From the NCBI GenBank assembly GCA_013298335.1, contig JAAFHI010000170.1:1-6960 (forward strand): a stretch of DNA of 6,960 nt. The letters are read 5' to 3'. This DNA comes from Actinomycetota bacterium. Lineage in GTDB: Bacteria; Acidobacteriota; Blastocatellia; Chloracidobacteriales; Chloracidobacteriaceae. Under the pieces are notes generated by a model, which was given only the letters and a program-made list of their open reading frames with translations, was not told where the DNA came from and did no database searches. Below, piece by piece: positions 1-6,335 of this stretch. Within the stretch, counting starts at the first letter, position 1; every line of letters starts with the position of its first letter. Both the position numbers and the translations under genes were made by a program.

Positions 1-2
1 GA

Positions 3-686
3 ATCCTCGGACTTTTGGCGTTTCTTCTTTTCTGCGCCGCTCCCGTGTTCGGCCAGAACCCCCTCATCCTGGATTCAATTTTCAAAAAGTACACCCTCCG
101 GGTTGACCTCTCGCTCCCGCCGGAAGATCGGTATCTGGAACGGCCCAGAGTCAACGCGCCGGGGACCGTTTCAATTTCCCGAAAAGGCGATGAAAAACCC
201 TTTCAGGTTCTGAAACTTGAGTCCATTCAGGTCAACGCCAACTTCCTTCAGTGGAATCAGGCCATCCAGTCGCGCCTCCATGTGATGTACGACACGGAAT
301 ACAGCTTTATGGTTGATGACTTCAACTTCGACGGCGAGGAAGATCTGGCGATCTGCAACGGCTTCCACGCCTGGAACGGTTCAACCTCGTACGAAGTCTT
401 TCTTTTCGACAAGAAAGCGGGACGGTTCGTCCATCATCCGGAACTGTCGCGCCTGACGACCGGCAAATTCATCGGCATGTTTCGGCGTTTTCCAGGAGGC
501 CGCCAGGTGATTGCCGATTTCAGAGGGAAAAACACGATCGGGGAGGAGTACTACCGGCTCGTGAACAACCGACCGGTGCTGATCGAGAGAATAACCGTCA
601 CACAGATGGAAAACGGGTACCGGTTGCGGACACTGTTGAAAAAGGTCCGCGGGCGGTGGGTGAAACAGGTCAGCCGTTACAAATAG
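3..686 (+). CDS. Secreted protein with FG-GAP/calcium-loop-like motif (XAC2610-like), 5' end outside window
   Basis: Exported protein of unknown function, incomplete at the N-terminus. The reading frame is already open at the window edge. The first residues (ILGLLAFLLFCAAPVFGQ) form the hydrophobic core and end of a signal peptide, with likely type I cleavage after VFG. The in-frame TTG at 15 would give no basic n-region, so I place the true start upstream of the window. Counting from that TTG, residues 101-110 read DDFNFDGEED, a D-x-N-x-D-G-x-x-D calcium-binding-type loop as in FG-GAP/EF-hand-like repeats. The following YEVFLFDKKAGRFVHHPELS (about 126-145) resembles the stretch after this loop in XAC2610-type proteins. 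No lipobox cysteine follows the hydrophobic segment, so it is probably soluble and periplasmic or secreted. The C-terminus is basic (KKVRGRWVKQVSRYK). It ends at a strong terminator. The family link comes from motif recognition only; a binding or enzymatic role is not shown. Confidence 0.75.
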   Translation: MLGLLAFLLFCAAPVFGQNPLILDSIFKKYTLRVDLSLPPEDRYLERPRVNAPGTVSISRKGDEKPFQVLKLESIQVNANFLQWNQAIQSRLHVMYDTEYSFMVDDFNFDGEEDLAICNGFHAWNGSTSYEVFLFDKKAGRFVHHPELSRLTTGKFIGMFRRFPGGRQVIADFRGKNTIGEEYYRLVNNRPVLIERITVTQMENGYRLRTLLKKVRGRWVKQVSRYK

Positions 687-687
687 G

Positions 688-720
688 AATGCCCGCGTTG
701 AAGTTGACGCGGGCATTTTT
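688..720 (+). terminator. Intrinsic terminator between convergent genes
   Basis: A perfect 11-bp inverted repeat (AATGCCCGCGT at 688-698, ACGCGGGCATT at 707-717) encloses an 8-nt loop, and T716-T720 form the U-tract. It begins two bases after the stop codon of the upstream + strand gene. On the - strand the same stem is followed by a weaker T-rich stretch (TTCCTATTT), so it may also stop transcripts coming from cinA. Confidence 0.88.
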
Positions 721-733
721 GCGCGCAGGGTGC

Positions 734-756
734 GCGCGGTCCAAGGCGCGGTCCAA
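734..756. repeat. 11-bp direct repeat next to the cinA stop codon
   Basis: GCGCGGTCCAA occurs at 734-744 and again at 746-756, separated by one base (period 12). The second copy abuts the cinA stop codon (757-759 on the - strand). It lies in a very GC-rich 36-bp spacer that also carries GCGCGC runs at 721-726 and around 732-737. No function is evident; it may be a slippage product. Confidence 0.6.
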
Positions 757-1995
757 TTACAAAAGATAGTTGCGGCGGACGAGGTCGAGCGCGGCCTGCG
801 AGGTGAGGAAGCGGATGCGTTCGCGGTCGCCGGGCAGGATGAACTTCCGGTGCTTGACGTGGAAATCGCTCGCGAGCCCGACGTAGACGAGTCCGACCGG
901 CTTTTCTTCCGTACCGCCGTCGGGACCGGCGATGCCCGTGACGCTCACGCCGAACGTCGCGCCCGAACGTTCCTTGATTCCCACCGCCATCGCTTCCGCC
1001 ACTTCCGGGCTGACCGCACCGTGTTCGGCGATCAGCGCTTCCGGAACGTCCAGCAGCCGGGTTTTGGCCTCGTTCGAATAGGCGACCACGCCTTCCAGAA
1101 AATACTTCGAGCTTCCCGGAACGTCGGTCAGCCGCTTGGCGATGAGGCCACCGGTGCAACTTTCGGCAGTGGCGATGGTGTAGCCCTTCACCGTCAGCCG
1201 CAGACCGATGATTTCTTCGAGCGTTTCCCCCCGGTGCGAGAAAATGTTCTCGCCGAGCGCCTCCTCGACCTTGAAACAGACTTCGTCGAGCAGCTTTTCG
1301 GCTTCGCCCTCGGTCGGCGCGGACGCCGTGAAGTGCAGTTCGACTTCCGTGTTATTGAACAGGATGGTCGTGACCGGATTGTTGTAACGCATGTAAATGG
1401 GAGAGATGAGGCTGTCCACCTGCGACTCGCCCATGCCCGACACGCGCAGCATGCGGGTGCGCATGCGGAGATTTCCCGCCAGCGGTTCGAGCACCGGGCG
1501 GACGTAGCTCGTAAACATCGGCTTCATCTCGCGCGGCGGACCGGGCAGCATCGCAATCAGGCAATCCCCTTCATGAATAAGGATGCCCGGCGCGGTGCCG
1601 TGGTGATTCGTCATCGGCTCGGCATCGCGCGGAATCAGCGCCTGCCGCTCGTTGTTCGACGACATCTTCATGCCGCGACTTTCGAACAGATGCCGGATGC
1701 GGTCGAGAATGTCGTGGTGCAGGACGAGCGGACGCTTGAGTACGCGGGCGAACACCTTGCGGGTGATGTCGTCCTCGGTCGGCCCGAGACCGCCAGTACT
1801 AATAATGATGGGAGACCGCTTGAGGGCGTCGCGCAAGGATTCCTCAAGGCACTGCTCGTCGTCACCGACGATGCTTTTCTGCCGGACCGTGATCCCGAGC
1901 GCGTTGAGTTCCCCGGTCAGCCAGAGCGAATTGGTGTCCGACCGAAACGGCGTCAGCAGTTCCGATCCGATGGCGATGATTTCGGCGTTAGGCAT
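757..1995 (-). CDS. cinA: CinA family protein with C-terminal nicotinamide-nucleotide amidase domain
   Basis: Full-length two-domain CinA, 412 aa, close to the usual length. Residues 1-170 are the MoaB/MogA-like (COG1058) domain: EIIAIGSELL (5-14), a D-T-N-S segment (20-23), ISTGGLGPTEDD (65-76) and LPGPPREM (150-157). A linker domain spans about 171-255. Residues 260-412 are the PncC-type amidase domain: AESCTGG (277-283) with the conserved serine 279, VAYSNEAK (304-311), GAVSPEVA (326-333) and VTGIAGPDGG (352-361). Known family role: PncC-type CinA proteins deamidate nicotinamide mononucleotide to nicotinate mononucleotide in pyridine-nucleotide salvage, and the N-terminal domain of some members has ADP-ribose pyrophosphatase activity. 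It is cytosolic, with no signal or membrane segment. The ATG at 1995 is preferred because MPNAEIIAIGSELL matches the family N-terminus, but no Shine-Dalgarno is visible. A heptanucleotide array lies 11-45 nt upstream of the ATG. It is co-oriented with the upstream DUF3352-like gene. Confidence 0.96.
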   Translation of the reverse strand: MPNAEIIAIGSELLTPFRSDTNSLWLTGELNALGITVRQKSIVGDDEQCLEESLRDALKRSPIIISTGGLGPTEDDITRKVFARVLKRPLVLHHDILDRIRHLFESRGMKMSSNNERQALIPRDAEPMTNHHGTAPGILIHEGDCLIAMLPGPPREMKPMFTSYVRPVLEPLAGNLRMRTRMLRVSGMGESQVDSLISPIYMRYNNPVTTILFNNTEVELHFTASAPTEGEAEKLLDEVCFKVEEALGENIFSHRGETLEEIIGLRLTVKGYTIATAESCTGGLIAKRLTDVPGSSKYFLEGVVAYSNEAKTRLLDVPEALIAEHGAVSPEVAEAMAVGIKERSGATFGVSVTGIAGPDGGTEEKPVGLVYVGLASDFHVKHRKFILPGDRERIRFLTSQAALDLVRRNYLL

Positions 1996-2005
1996 GCGGG
2001 TAGTA

Positions 2006-2040
2006 GTTAGCGGTTAGCAGTTAGCAGTTAGCAGTTAGCA
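2006..2040. repeat. Heptanucleotide tandem repeat (GTTAGCA)5
   Basis: Five head-to-tail heptamers: GTTAGCG at 2006-2012, then four perfect GTTAGCA units at 2013-2040. Degenerate relatives flank it: GTAGTA at 2000-2005 and CAGTGGA/CAGTGGT-like units at 2043-2056. On the - strand it reads CTAACTG-type and sits 11-45 nt upstream of the cinA ATG, so it lies in the cinA 5' leader. Short heptameric arrays of this kind are known in intergenic DNA of some bacteria, for example cyanobacterial STRR sequences. Copy-number change by slippage is possible, but none is shown here. Confidence 0.9.
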
Positions 2041-2050
2041 AGCAGTGGAC

Positions 2051-2131
2051 AGTGGTTGATAGTCGTTGTTTGTGCAAGAAACAGGCCGTTGGGAAACCTG
2101 GGATTTTACTAACTACTGACGACTAACCACT
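2051..2131. repeat. Imperfect inverted repeat spanning the stop codon of the DUF3352-like gene
   Basis: AGTGGTT (2051-2057) pairs with AACCACT (2125-2131), and AGTCGT (2061-2066) with ACGACT (2119-2124). A 3-nt bulge lies on one side and the loop is about 52 nt. Other inverted copies overlap it: AGTAGTTAG at 2002-2010 is the exact complement of 2109-2117, and 2017-2032 matches the complement of 2123-2138 at 14 of 16 positions. The right arm includes the TAG stop codon (2130-2132) of the - strand gene. No U-tract follows on the - strand, so this is not a classical intrinsic terminator, though it could protect the mRNA 3' end. Confidence 0.6.
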
Positions 2132-4007
2132 AACTGCTCGCCTTCGGCGTTACCGGCTCATCCGGACCGATGAGCGCGGCGAAAAGGGCGAAATTTCCGG
2201 CGGCGGAGCGAGTTTCACTGTAGAGCCCGTCGGGCCGCAACTCGGTTTTGCCGACGGCGGGCGGTTGCGCGTCGAGAAAGGCGCGGACTTTCGGGTCGCG
2301 CAGCCGTTCCGGGGTGGCGTCACCGGCGTGGGCGGCCTTGGCGATGCCGAGCGTGAGCGCTTCCAGTTCCTCCCGGTCGCTTTTGACGGAAATCGAGAAT
2401 ACGGCGGCGTCCGTGCCCTGTTTCTCGCGCAGGACGGAGATGACGCCGGCCACCGGCTTGCCGCGGGAGAGAATGATCGCCTTGACGGTGTCCTTCGGGC
2501 CGACAACGAGGAAGTCTCCGAGGAAGCCGGCGGCGCGTCCGTCCGGGTTGGACGACACGACCAGATCGACGCCGTTGATGGATTCGTTGGAAATGGTGGC
2601 GTTTTCCGCGCGGAGGTACCGGTCGAGGACCGGCAGCACGCGGACCCGGTCGCGAACTTCAACCATCCAGACGGAATCCCGGTTGGCGAAGGTGACGTGG
2701 GCGATTTCCTGCCCGAGGGCGTCGTCGAGCGTGTCGCGCGGGCCGAGACCGTAGCGCGCGCGCAGGGCGTTGAAGACTTCGCGCATCAGAAAGGCCACGG
2801 CGATGTTGCTCCGGGCCGAAATCGCCTGCTGAACTTTTTCGGTCGCCTCGAAGGGATGCTGGACCGCCATGACCGAGCAGGTCGCGATGCCGTCGCCGGG
2901 CACGAGTTCGAGCGCGCGCGGCGGATGGGCGAGCGTCCCCGCGTGCGGACGCAGGGCGGCGGAGGCTTCGGCGTGGAGCGACAGATGGTAGCGGTCGCAG
3001 ACCCGTCCGTTCTCGATGCTCGCGCTGTAGCTGAGTCCGTCGGTCATTCCCTTCACCGCCGATTCAACCAGCGTCTGAGCTGCGGGATTGGATGCGATTG
3101 ATTCGGGAAGGATTCCGAACCCGAACTGTCCGAGCTGGGCGAGTCCGGTCGGATTGATGAAGGCGAAGAGGGCGGCGGTGTCGGCGTTCACGGCGGCGCG
3201 CGCGGGGGCGAGCACGGGCGCGGCGGCCAGCGCCGGGCGTCGACCGGCAATCGTGTCGAGACAGGCGTTCAGGGTCGGTTCGTCGTTGCCGACGATGAGA
3301 ATGTCGCCGACGGCGGCGGAGACCAGCGCCTTCGAACCGCCGGGTGCCCGGAACCTGACGACCGGGATTTGCTGATAATTCGATTCCTCGCGGACGGCCT
3401 CGGTTCCGAGGAGTTTGCGGGCCAGGAGCGGCAGCCGCGCGGACACCAGTGCTGTCACCCGATCCGCCGAAAGATTGGTCTTGATGACGACGGCCAGGCG
3501 CGGTTTCACGCTCAGTTCGACGCCGAGCGTCCCTTCCGGTTCGGCCTCGGTTTTTGCACCCGTTTTTGCATTGGGAGGGGCGTTCTTTTTTCCGTCGGCG
3601 GGAGGAACCGGCGCGGCGGGCTTCGGCGGCGTGACGACCGGCTTGCCCTCGGTGGCGACACCGGTCACGACCACGGACCACTGCGCGCGACCGAGCAGGC
3701 GGGCCTCGTCGGGGCCGAGGTCGAGTTGTCCGATGACGCCCGCGCCGGTTCCGAGATAGAGAAGCTGGTCGGGAAAACCGATGGCTGGGCGCAGTCCGCG
3801 CCAGAAATCGGTTTCGGTCAGCCGGGTCACGGTGTCGGGAACATCGCCGATTTCGGCGAAGAGGATCGCGTCGGCGGGGACGTAGCGGGCCATATCGACC
3901 CGGGGTGGTTTGCGTCCGAACGCGAGGTATCCGACGACGCCGACGATGACCAGAAAAAAGCCGAGCGCGGACAGCCTGAAGAATGGCGATTTGAGTCGTG
4001 AATTCAC
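2130..4007 (-). CDS. Membrane-anchored envelope protein, DUF3352-like, function unknown
   Basis: A 625-aa protein with one N-terminal transmembrane segment (about 10-30) after a basic leader (R4, K6, R11). This indicates a signal anchor with the bulk of the chain outside the cytoplasm. The mature part opens with YVPADAILFAEIGDVP (42-57), a P-A-D-x-hydrophobic signature I associate with DUF3352-type proteins. Two halves look related: PADAILF (44-50) with GDILIVGNDEPTLNACL (234-250), and PGDGIAT (370-376) with GDFLVVGPKDTVKAIIL (497-513). A Pro/Ala/Lys/Glu-rich, probably unstructured linker covers about 121-160 in the first half. No catalytic motif is visible. The start is GTG at 4007, chosen because the frame puts positive residues just before the membrane helix; GGGTAGAG lies about 10-17 nt upstream as a weak ribosome site. 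The last codons and stop lie within intergenic repeat sequence, so the extreme C-terminus (PKASS) may have been reshaped. Existence of the gene is quite sure; the family label is moderate. Confidence 0.78.
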   Translation of the reverse strand: MNSRLKSPFFRLSALGFFLVIVGVVGYLAFGRKPPRVDMARYVPADAILFAEIGDVPDTVTRLTETDFWRGLRPAIGFPDQLLYLGTGAGVIGQLDLGPDEARLLGRAQWSVVVTGVATEGKPVVTPPKPAAPVPPADGKKNAPPNAKTGAKTEAEPEGTLGVELSVKPRLAVVIKTNLSADRVTALVSARLPLLARKLLGTEAVREESNYQQIPVVRFRAPGGSKALVSAAVGDILIVGNDEPTLNACLDTIAGRRPALAAAPVLAPARAAVNADTAALFAFINPTGLAQLGQFGFGILPESIASNPAAQTLVESAVKGMTDGLSYSASIENGRVCDRYHLSLHAEASAALRPHAGTLAHPPRALELVPGDGIATCSVMAVQHPFEATEKVQQAISARSNIAVAFLMREVFNALRARYGLGPRDTLDDALGQEIAHVTFANRDSVWMVEVRDRVRVLPVLDRYLRAENATISNESINGVDLVVSSNPDGRAAGFLGDFLVVGPKDTVKAIILSRGKPVAGVISVLREKQGTDAAVFSISVKSDREELEALTLGIAKAAHAGDATPERLRDPKVRAFLDAQPPAVGKTELRPDGLYSETRSAAGNFALFAALIGPDEPVTPKASS

Positions 4008-4132
4008 GCCGCCGACTCTACCCGGTTTCGCCTTCCCCTGACAATCACGACAAAAATTCAGGACGCATCTGGAAAAGCCCGCTTCCTTTCACCACTTTCC
4101 CAGTCCGGTTCGAGCCGCTACCCAAAAAAAGG

Positions 4133-4162
4133 TTGACGGCCTATAGGGTGGGTGGTAATTAT
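4133..4162 (+). promoter_or_regulatory. Weak sigma-70-type promoter candidate for the pil operon
   Basis: TTGACG at 4133-4138 matches five of six bases of the -35 consensus. AATTAT at 4157-4162 matches four of six of the -10 consensus, with an 18-bp spacer. It would give a leader of about 380 nt before pilM. The match is modest in an AT-richer region, so chance occurrence is quite possible. Confidence 0.22.
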
Positions 4163-4228
4163 GTGGCACTCAAGTACATAAAGGTTTTTTCATCTAGGGT
4201 TTCCGGCGGTCAATCTCACCGGGTGCAT

Positions 4229-4384
4229 TCAGCCCCTTCCGCATCGATCAAGGGCGTCACCGAGCCAGGGTAGTTTCGGAAAAGTTACCAATTCCGGCAG
4301 GGCATTCTCAGTTTTTCGGATTGCTTTACGAATCAAAAGGCCGGGTGAGCGCACTCCCGCACTCGCCTTCAATCGGTGAACCAT
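4229..4384 (-). CDS. Possible small or decayed ORF antisense to the pilM leader (51 aa)
   Basis: An ATG at 4384 (- strand) is preceded by GGAGG with 5-nt spacing, a textbook Shine-Dalgarno. It opens a 51-codon frame starting MVHRLKASAGVRSPGLLIRK and ending at TGA (4229-4231). The product would be basic and soluble; I do not recognise it. The same frame is stop-free for about 54 further codons upstream, to a stop at 4547-4549, and reads plausibly as protein (for example VVIDCFQDWSESAFETLEAV). The GGAGG may therefore just be Leu-Glu codons of a longer, degraded gene that lost its start. It could also be a chance open frame in non-coding DNA. It has no partner gene nearby, and its only neighbour on this strand is the DUF3352-like gene about 220 bp downstream. 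Confidence 0.22.
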   Translation of the reverse strand: MVHRLKASAGVRSPGLLIRKAIRKTENALPELVTFPKLPWLGDALDRCGRG

Positions 4385-4548
4385 CACCGCCTCCAACGTC
4401 TCGAACGCCGATTCGCTCCAATCCTGAAAACAGTCGATAACGACCTCAGCGTCGTTGCGCTTTGCCGGAGGTCTTTCCCTACCTCTGACGGTACGTGTCG
4501 TCTCAAATTGTGTCGGGGCAGCTTTCAGGAACGGAGATCGTAACCACT

Positions 4549-5613
4549 ATGGGTCTTTTTGGGGGGAGCAAGAGTCTGGTCGGCGTCGATATCGGATCGA
4601 GCGCCATCAAGGCCGTCGAAATGAAGCCGATCGGCAAGGGCGGCTTCGAACTGGTTTCCATCGGGCATGTTCCGCTGCTGTCCGATACCATCGTTGACGG
4701 TCACATCATCGACCTCAACCACGTCAGCGACGTCATCAGCCGCATTTTTACGGAACAGGGCATCAAAACCCGCGAAGTCGGGACTTCCGTGTCGGGTCAC
4801 TCGGTCATCATCAAGAAGATCGACGTTCCCTACATGTCCGACGAAGAACTCCAGGAACGCATCAACTGGGAAGCCGAGCAGCACATTCCGTTCGACATTC
4901 AGGACGTCAATCTCGACTACTCGGTCCTCGGTCGCGATCCGGCGAGCGGGAGCATGCAGGTGCTGCTGATTGCCTGCAAACGGGACAAAATCGCGCAGTA
5001 CACGACCGTCATCTCCCAGGCCGGTCGGATTCCGGTTTTTATGGATGTCGATGCGTTCGCCATGCAGAACGCCTACAACCTCAACTACCAGCCGATGCCG
5101 ACGACGACCGTCGCCCTCCTCGATGTCGGGGCGAGCGTGACGAGCGTGAACATCGTCCGGGGCGATACCTCCCTGTTCACCCGTGACATTTCGGCGGGTG
5201 GCAATCAATACACCGACCTGCTCCAGAAAGAACTCAACCTCACGTTCGAGCAGGCCGAGGCGCTCAAGCGGGGCGTGCCGACCGAAAACGGTCTCCAGCC
5301 CGACGACGCGCAGCCGCTGATCGACTCCGTGACCGACATTCTGGCGATGGAAGTCCAGAAAACGCTCGATTTCTGGCGCGCGACGAGTCAGATGGGCGAT
5401 TCGGCCCAGATTGACCGCGTGCTGGTGGCCGGCGGAAGTTCAAAAGTGCGTTCGCTGACCTCCTCCTTTTCCGAACGGTTCGGGATTCCGGTCGAAAAAT
5501 TCGACGCGTTTCGAAATATCCGCTTCAACAGCAAGAAGTTCGACGAAGAGTACATTCGCGAACTGTCGCCCAATATGGCCGTGGCCGTCGGATTGGCGAG
5601 CCGAACCATGTGA
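4549..5613 (+). CDS. pilM: Type IV pilus assembly protein PilM
   Basis: Cytoplasmic actin/FtsA-like protein of the type IV pilus inner-membrane platform, 354 aa, the usual length. It binds ATP in the actin fold and docks the N-terminal peptide of PilN. Visible motifs: phosphate-1 loop VDIGSS (13-18) followed by AIKAVEM, phosphate-2 LDVGAS (191-196), and the adenosine motif VAGGSS (293-298). The family segment around residues 104-119 (RINWEAEQHIPFDIQD) is also present. The C-terminal PNMAVAVGLASR (341-352) is typical of PilM. I chose the ATG at 4549 because MGLFGGSKSLVGVDIGSS matches the family start. The in-frame GTG at 4495 would add 18 residues that do not look like PilM. GGAG at 4533-4536 (with AGGAA at 4527-4531) is a plausible, somewhat distant ribosome site. 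First gene of the pilMNO cluster; the wide upstream spacer suggests its promoter lies in 4008-4548. Confidence 0.95.
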   Translation: MGLFGGSKSLVGVDIGSSAIKAVEMKPIGKGGFELVSIGHVPLLSDTIVDGHIIDLNHVSDVISRIFTEQGIKTREVGTSVSGHSVIIKKIDVPYMSDEELQERINWEAEQHIPFDIQDVNLDYSVLGRDPASGSMQVLLIACKRDKIAQYTTVISQAGRIPVFMDVDAFAMQNAYNLNYQPMPTTTVALLDVGASVTSVNIVRGDTSLFTRDISAGGNQYTDLLQKELNLTFEQAEALKRGVPTENGLQPDDAQPLIDSVTDILAMEVQKTLDFWRATSQMGDSAQIDRVLVAGGSSKVRSLTSSFSERFGIPVEKFDAFRNIRFNSKKFDEEYIRELSPNMAVAVGLASRTM

Positions 5614-5711
5614 TTCGTTTTTGCAAGGTCAAATTTGCAGGAACCCAGAAGAATGAAAGGCGGTCCGTCCCGAGCGTGCCACACGAGAACGGAACGGACT
5701 GATTTGACGAT
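5614..5711 (+). other. Spacer between pilM and pilN with a small hairpin
   Basis: This 98-nt non-coding gap has a potential stem, GTCCGT (5663-5668) with ACGGAC (5694-5699), extended after a mismatch by CCG (5670-5672) with CGG (5690-5692). TTTGCA occurs twice at a 14-bp period (5620-5625 and 5634-5639). There is no T-tract after the stem, so it is not an intrinsic terminator. Only a poor ribosome site precedes pilN. Confidence 0.5.
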
Positions 5712-6335
5712 ATGCCGACGATTAACTTGCTTTCGAACGCGGTTGCCGAAAAGACGGCGCCAAGTCCCGCGCCGGCGCGTGTCACCGGGCAGATCATCCT
5801 GCTGGTCTTCGCGCTGCTCGCGATCGTCACGGCGTACATTATCGACAGCGTCAAGTCGAACCAGAAGCTGACCGAGGCGAAAACACGTCTTCAAAAGGCT
5901 CAAACCGCCGCCGCCGAACTGGAAAAGGTGAAAAAGGAGCGGGACGAGTACCTCAAGAAGAAGGAACTGGTCGAAGGCCGGCTCAACATCATCCGCAAAC
6001 TGGATGCCGAGCGCCGGGGGCCGGTCGCGCTGATGTCGCTCATCAACGAACGGATTCCCAAGGGCGTCAAGCTGGACCGGATTTCCCTGCGGGGAACGGT
6101 CGTGACCATCGAGGGACTGGTCGAGAAGGACCGCAATCTGGTCACCCAGTTCGCGCAGCAGCTCGAACTTCGCTCGAACGGGCTGTTTACCAACGTCGAT
6201 CCGAAGTTCACGGAAGCGGCCAATCCCCTTCCCGATCCGTCCGAACAGCAGTCCCTGAAATTCACCATCTCCTGCGTGTACAACCCGCCCCAGCCGGCGG
6301 CCCCCGCGGGCGGTGCCCAGACGGCGGCGAAATAA
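5712..6335 (+). CDS. pilN: Type IV pilus assembly protein PilN
   Basis: Bitopic inner-membrane protein of the type IV pilus alignment complex, 207 aa. The N-terminus MPTINLLSNA carries the INLL motif (4-7) that inserts into the PilM groove in characterised systems. A Pro/Ala-rich cytoplasmic stretch (15-22) leads to one transmembrane helix (about 26-44). A charged coiled coil follows (about 46-97, rich in K/E with heptad leucines), then a ferredoxin-like periplasmic domain (about 100-190) that pairs with PilO. The C-terminal tail (193-207) is Pro/Ala/Gly-rich and probably disordered. The ATG at 5712 is fixed by the INLL motif position; no good Shine-Dalgarno is seen upstream. It lies 98 nt after pilM and 71 nt before pilO, wider than the overlapping arrangement common in pilMNOPQ operons. 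Confidence 0.94.
   Translation: MPTINLLSNAVAEKTAPSPAPARVTGQIILLVFALLAIVTAYIIDSVKSNQKLTEAKTRLQKAQTAAAELEKVKKERDEYLKKKELVEGRLNIIRKLDAERRGPVALMSLINERIPKGVKLDRISLRGTVVTIEGLVEKDRNLVTQFAQQLELRSNGLFTNVDPKFTEAANPLPDPSEQQSLKFTISCVYNPPQPAAPAGGAQTAAK

Larger units (their letters stand above)
4008..4548. other. Divergent intergenic region upstream of pilM (541 bp)
   Basis: No convincing gene fills this stretch. It separates the - strand DUF3352-like gene from the + strand pil operon and must contain promoters for both. It is visibly less GC-rich than the neighbouring genes, with A and T runs at 4124-4130 and 4185-4190. Small potential hairpins lie in the pilM-proximal half: AACGAC/GTCGTT (4439-4444/4451-4456, 6-nt loop) and GAGGT/ACCTC (4468-4472/4481-4485). 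A - strand frame stays open from about 4546 down to the stop at 4229-4231 and is described separately. I found no recognisable riboswitch and no complete sigma-54 site. Confidence 0.8.

Noticed and set aside
730..2010. 426-aa open frame on the + strand opposite cinA
   Set aside because: It is a mirror frame of a clear, full-length CinA family protein. Its translation is Arg/His/Asp-rich shadow sequence with no recognisable domain.
2006..2138. Heptad array considered as a CRISPR or attachment site
   Set aside because: Units are only 7 bp with no spacers, there are no cas genes, and no integrase or tRNA is nearby.
2265..4001. Long + strand frames (278 and 210 aa) opposite the DUF3352-like gene
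   Set aside because: They are GC-driven antisense shadows. The - strand frame has a signal anchor, an ordered repeat architecture and a coherent composition.
4164..4180. TGGCAC reminiscent of a sigma-54 -24 element
   Set aside because: At the required spacing the -12 position reads TACAT rather than TTGCW, lacking the essential GC.
4191..4240. TCTAGGG followed by TTCCGG, similar to the 5' part of the guanidine-I (ykkC) riboswitch
   Set aside because: There is one extra T, and the other conserved blocks (CTGGTCCGAGAG and the ACGG/GGGA segment) are missing downstream. The downstream gene (pilM) is also not a usual target.
3998..4273. 91-aa + strand frame at the start of the divergent region
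   Set aside because: It overlaps the start of the DUF3352-like gene, has no ribosome site I can see, and its translation is low-complexity and unrecognisable.
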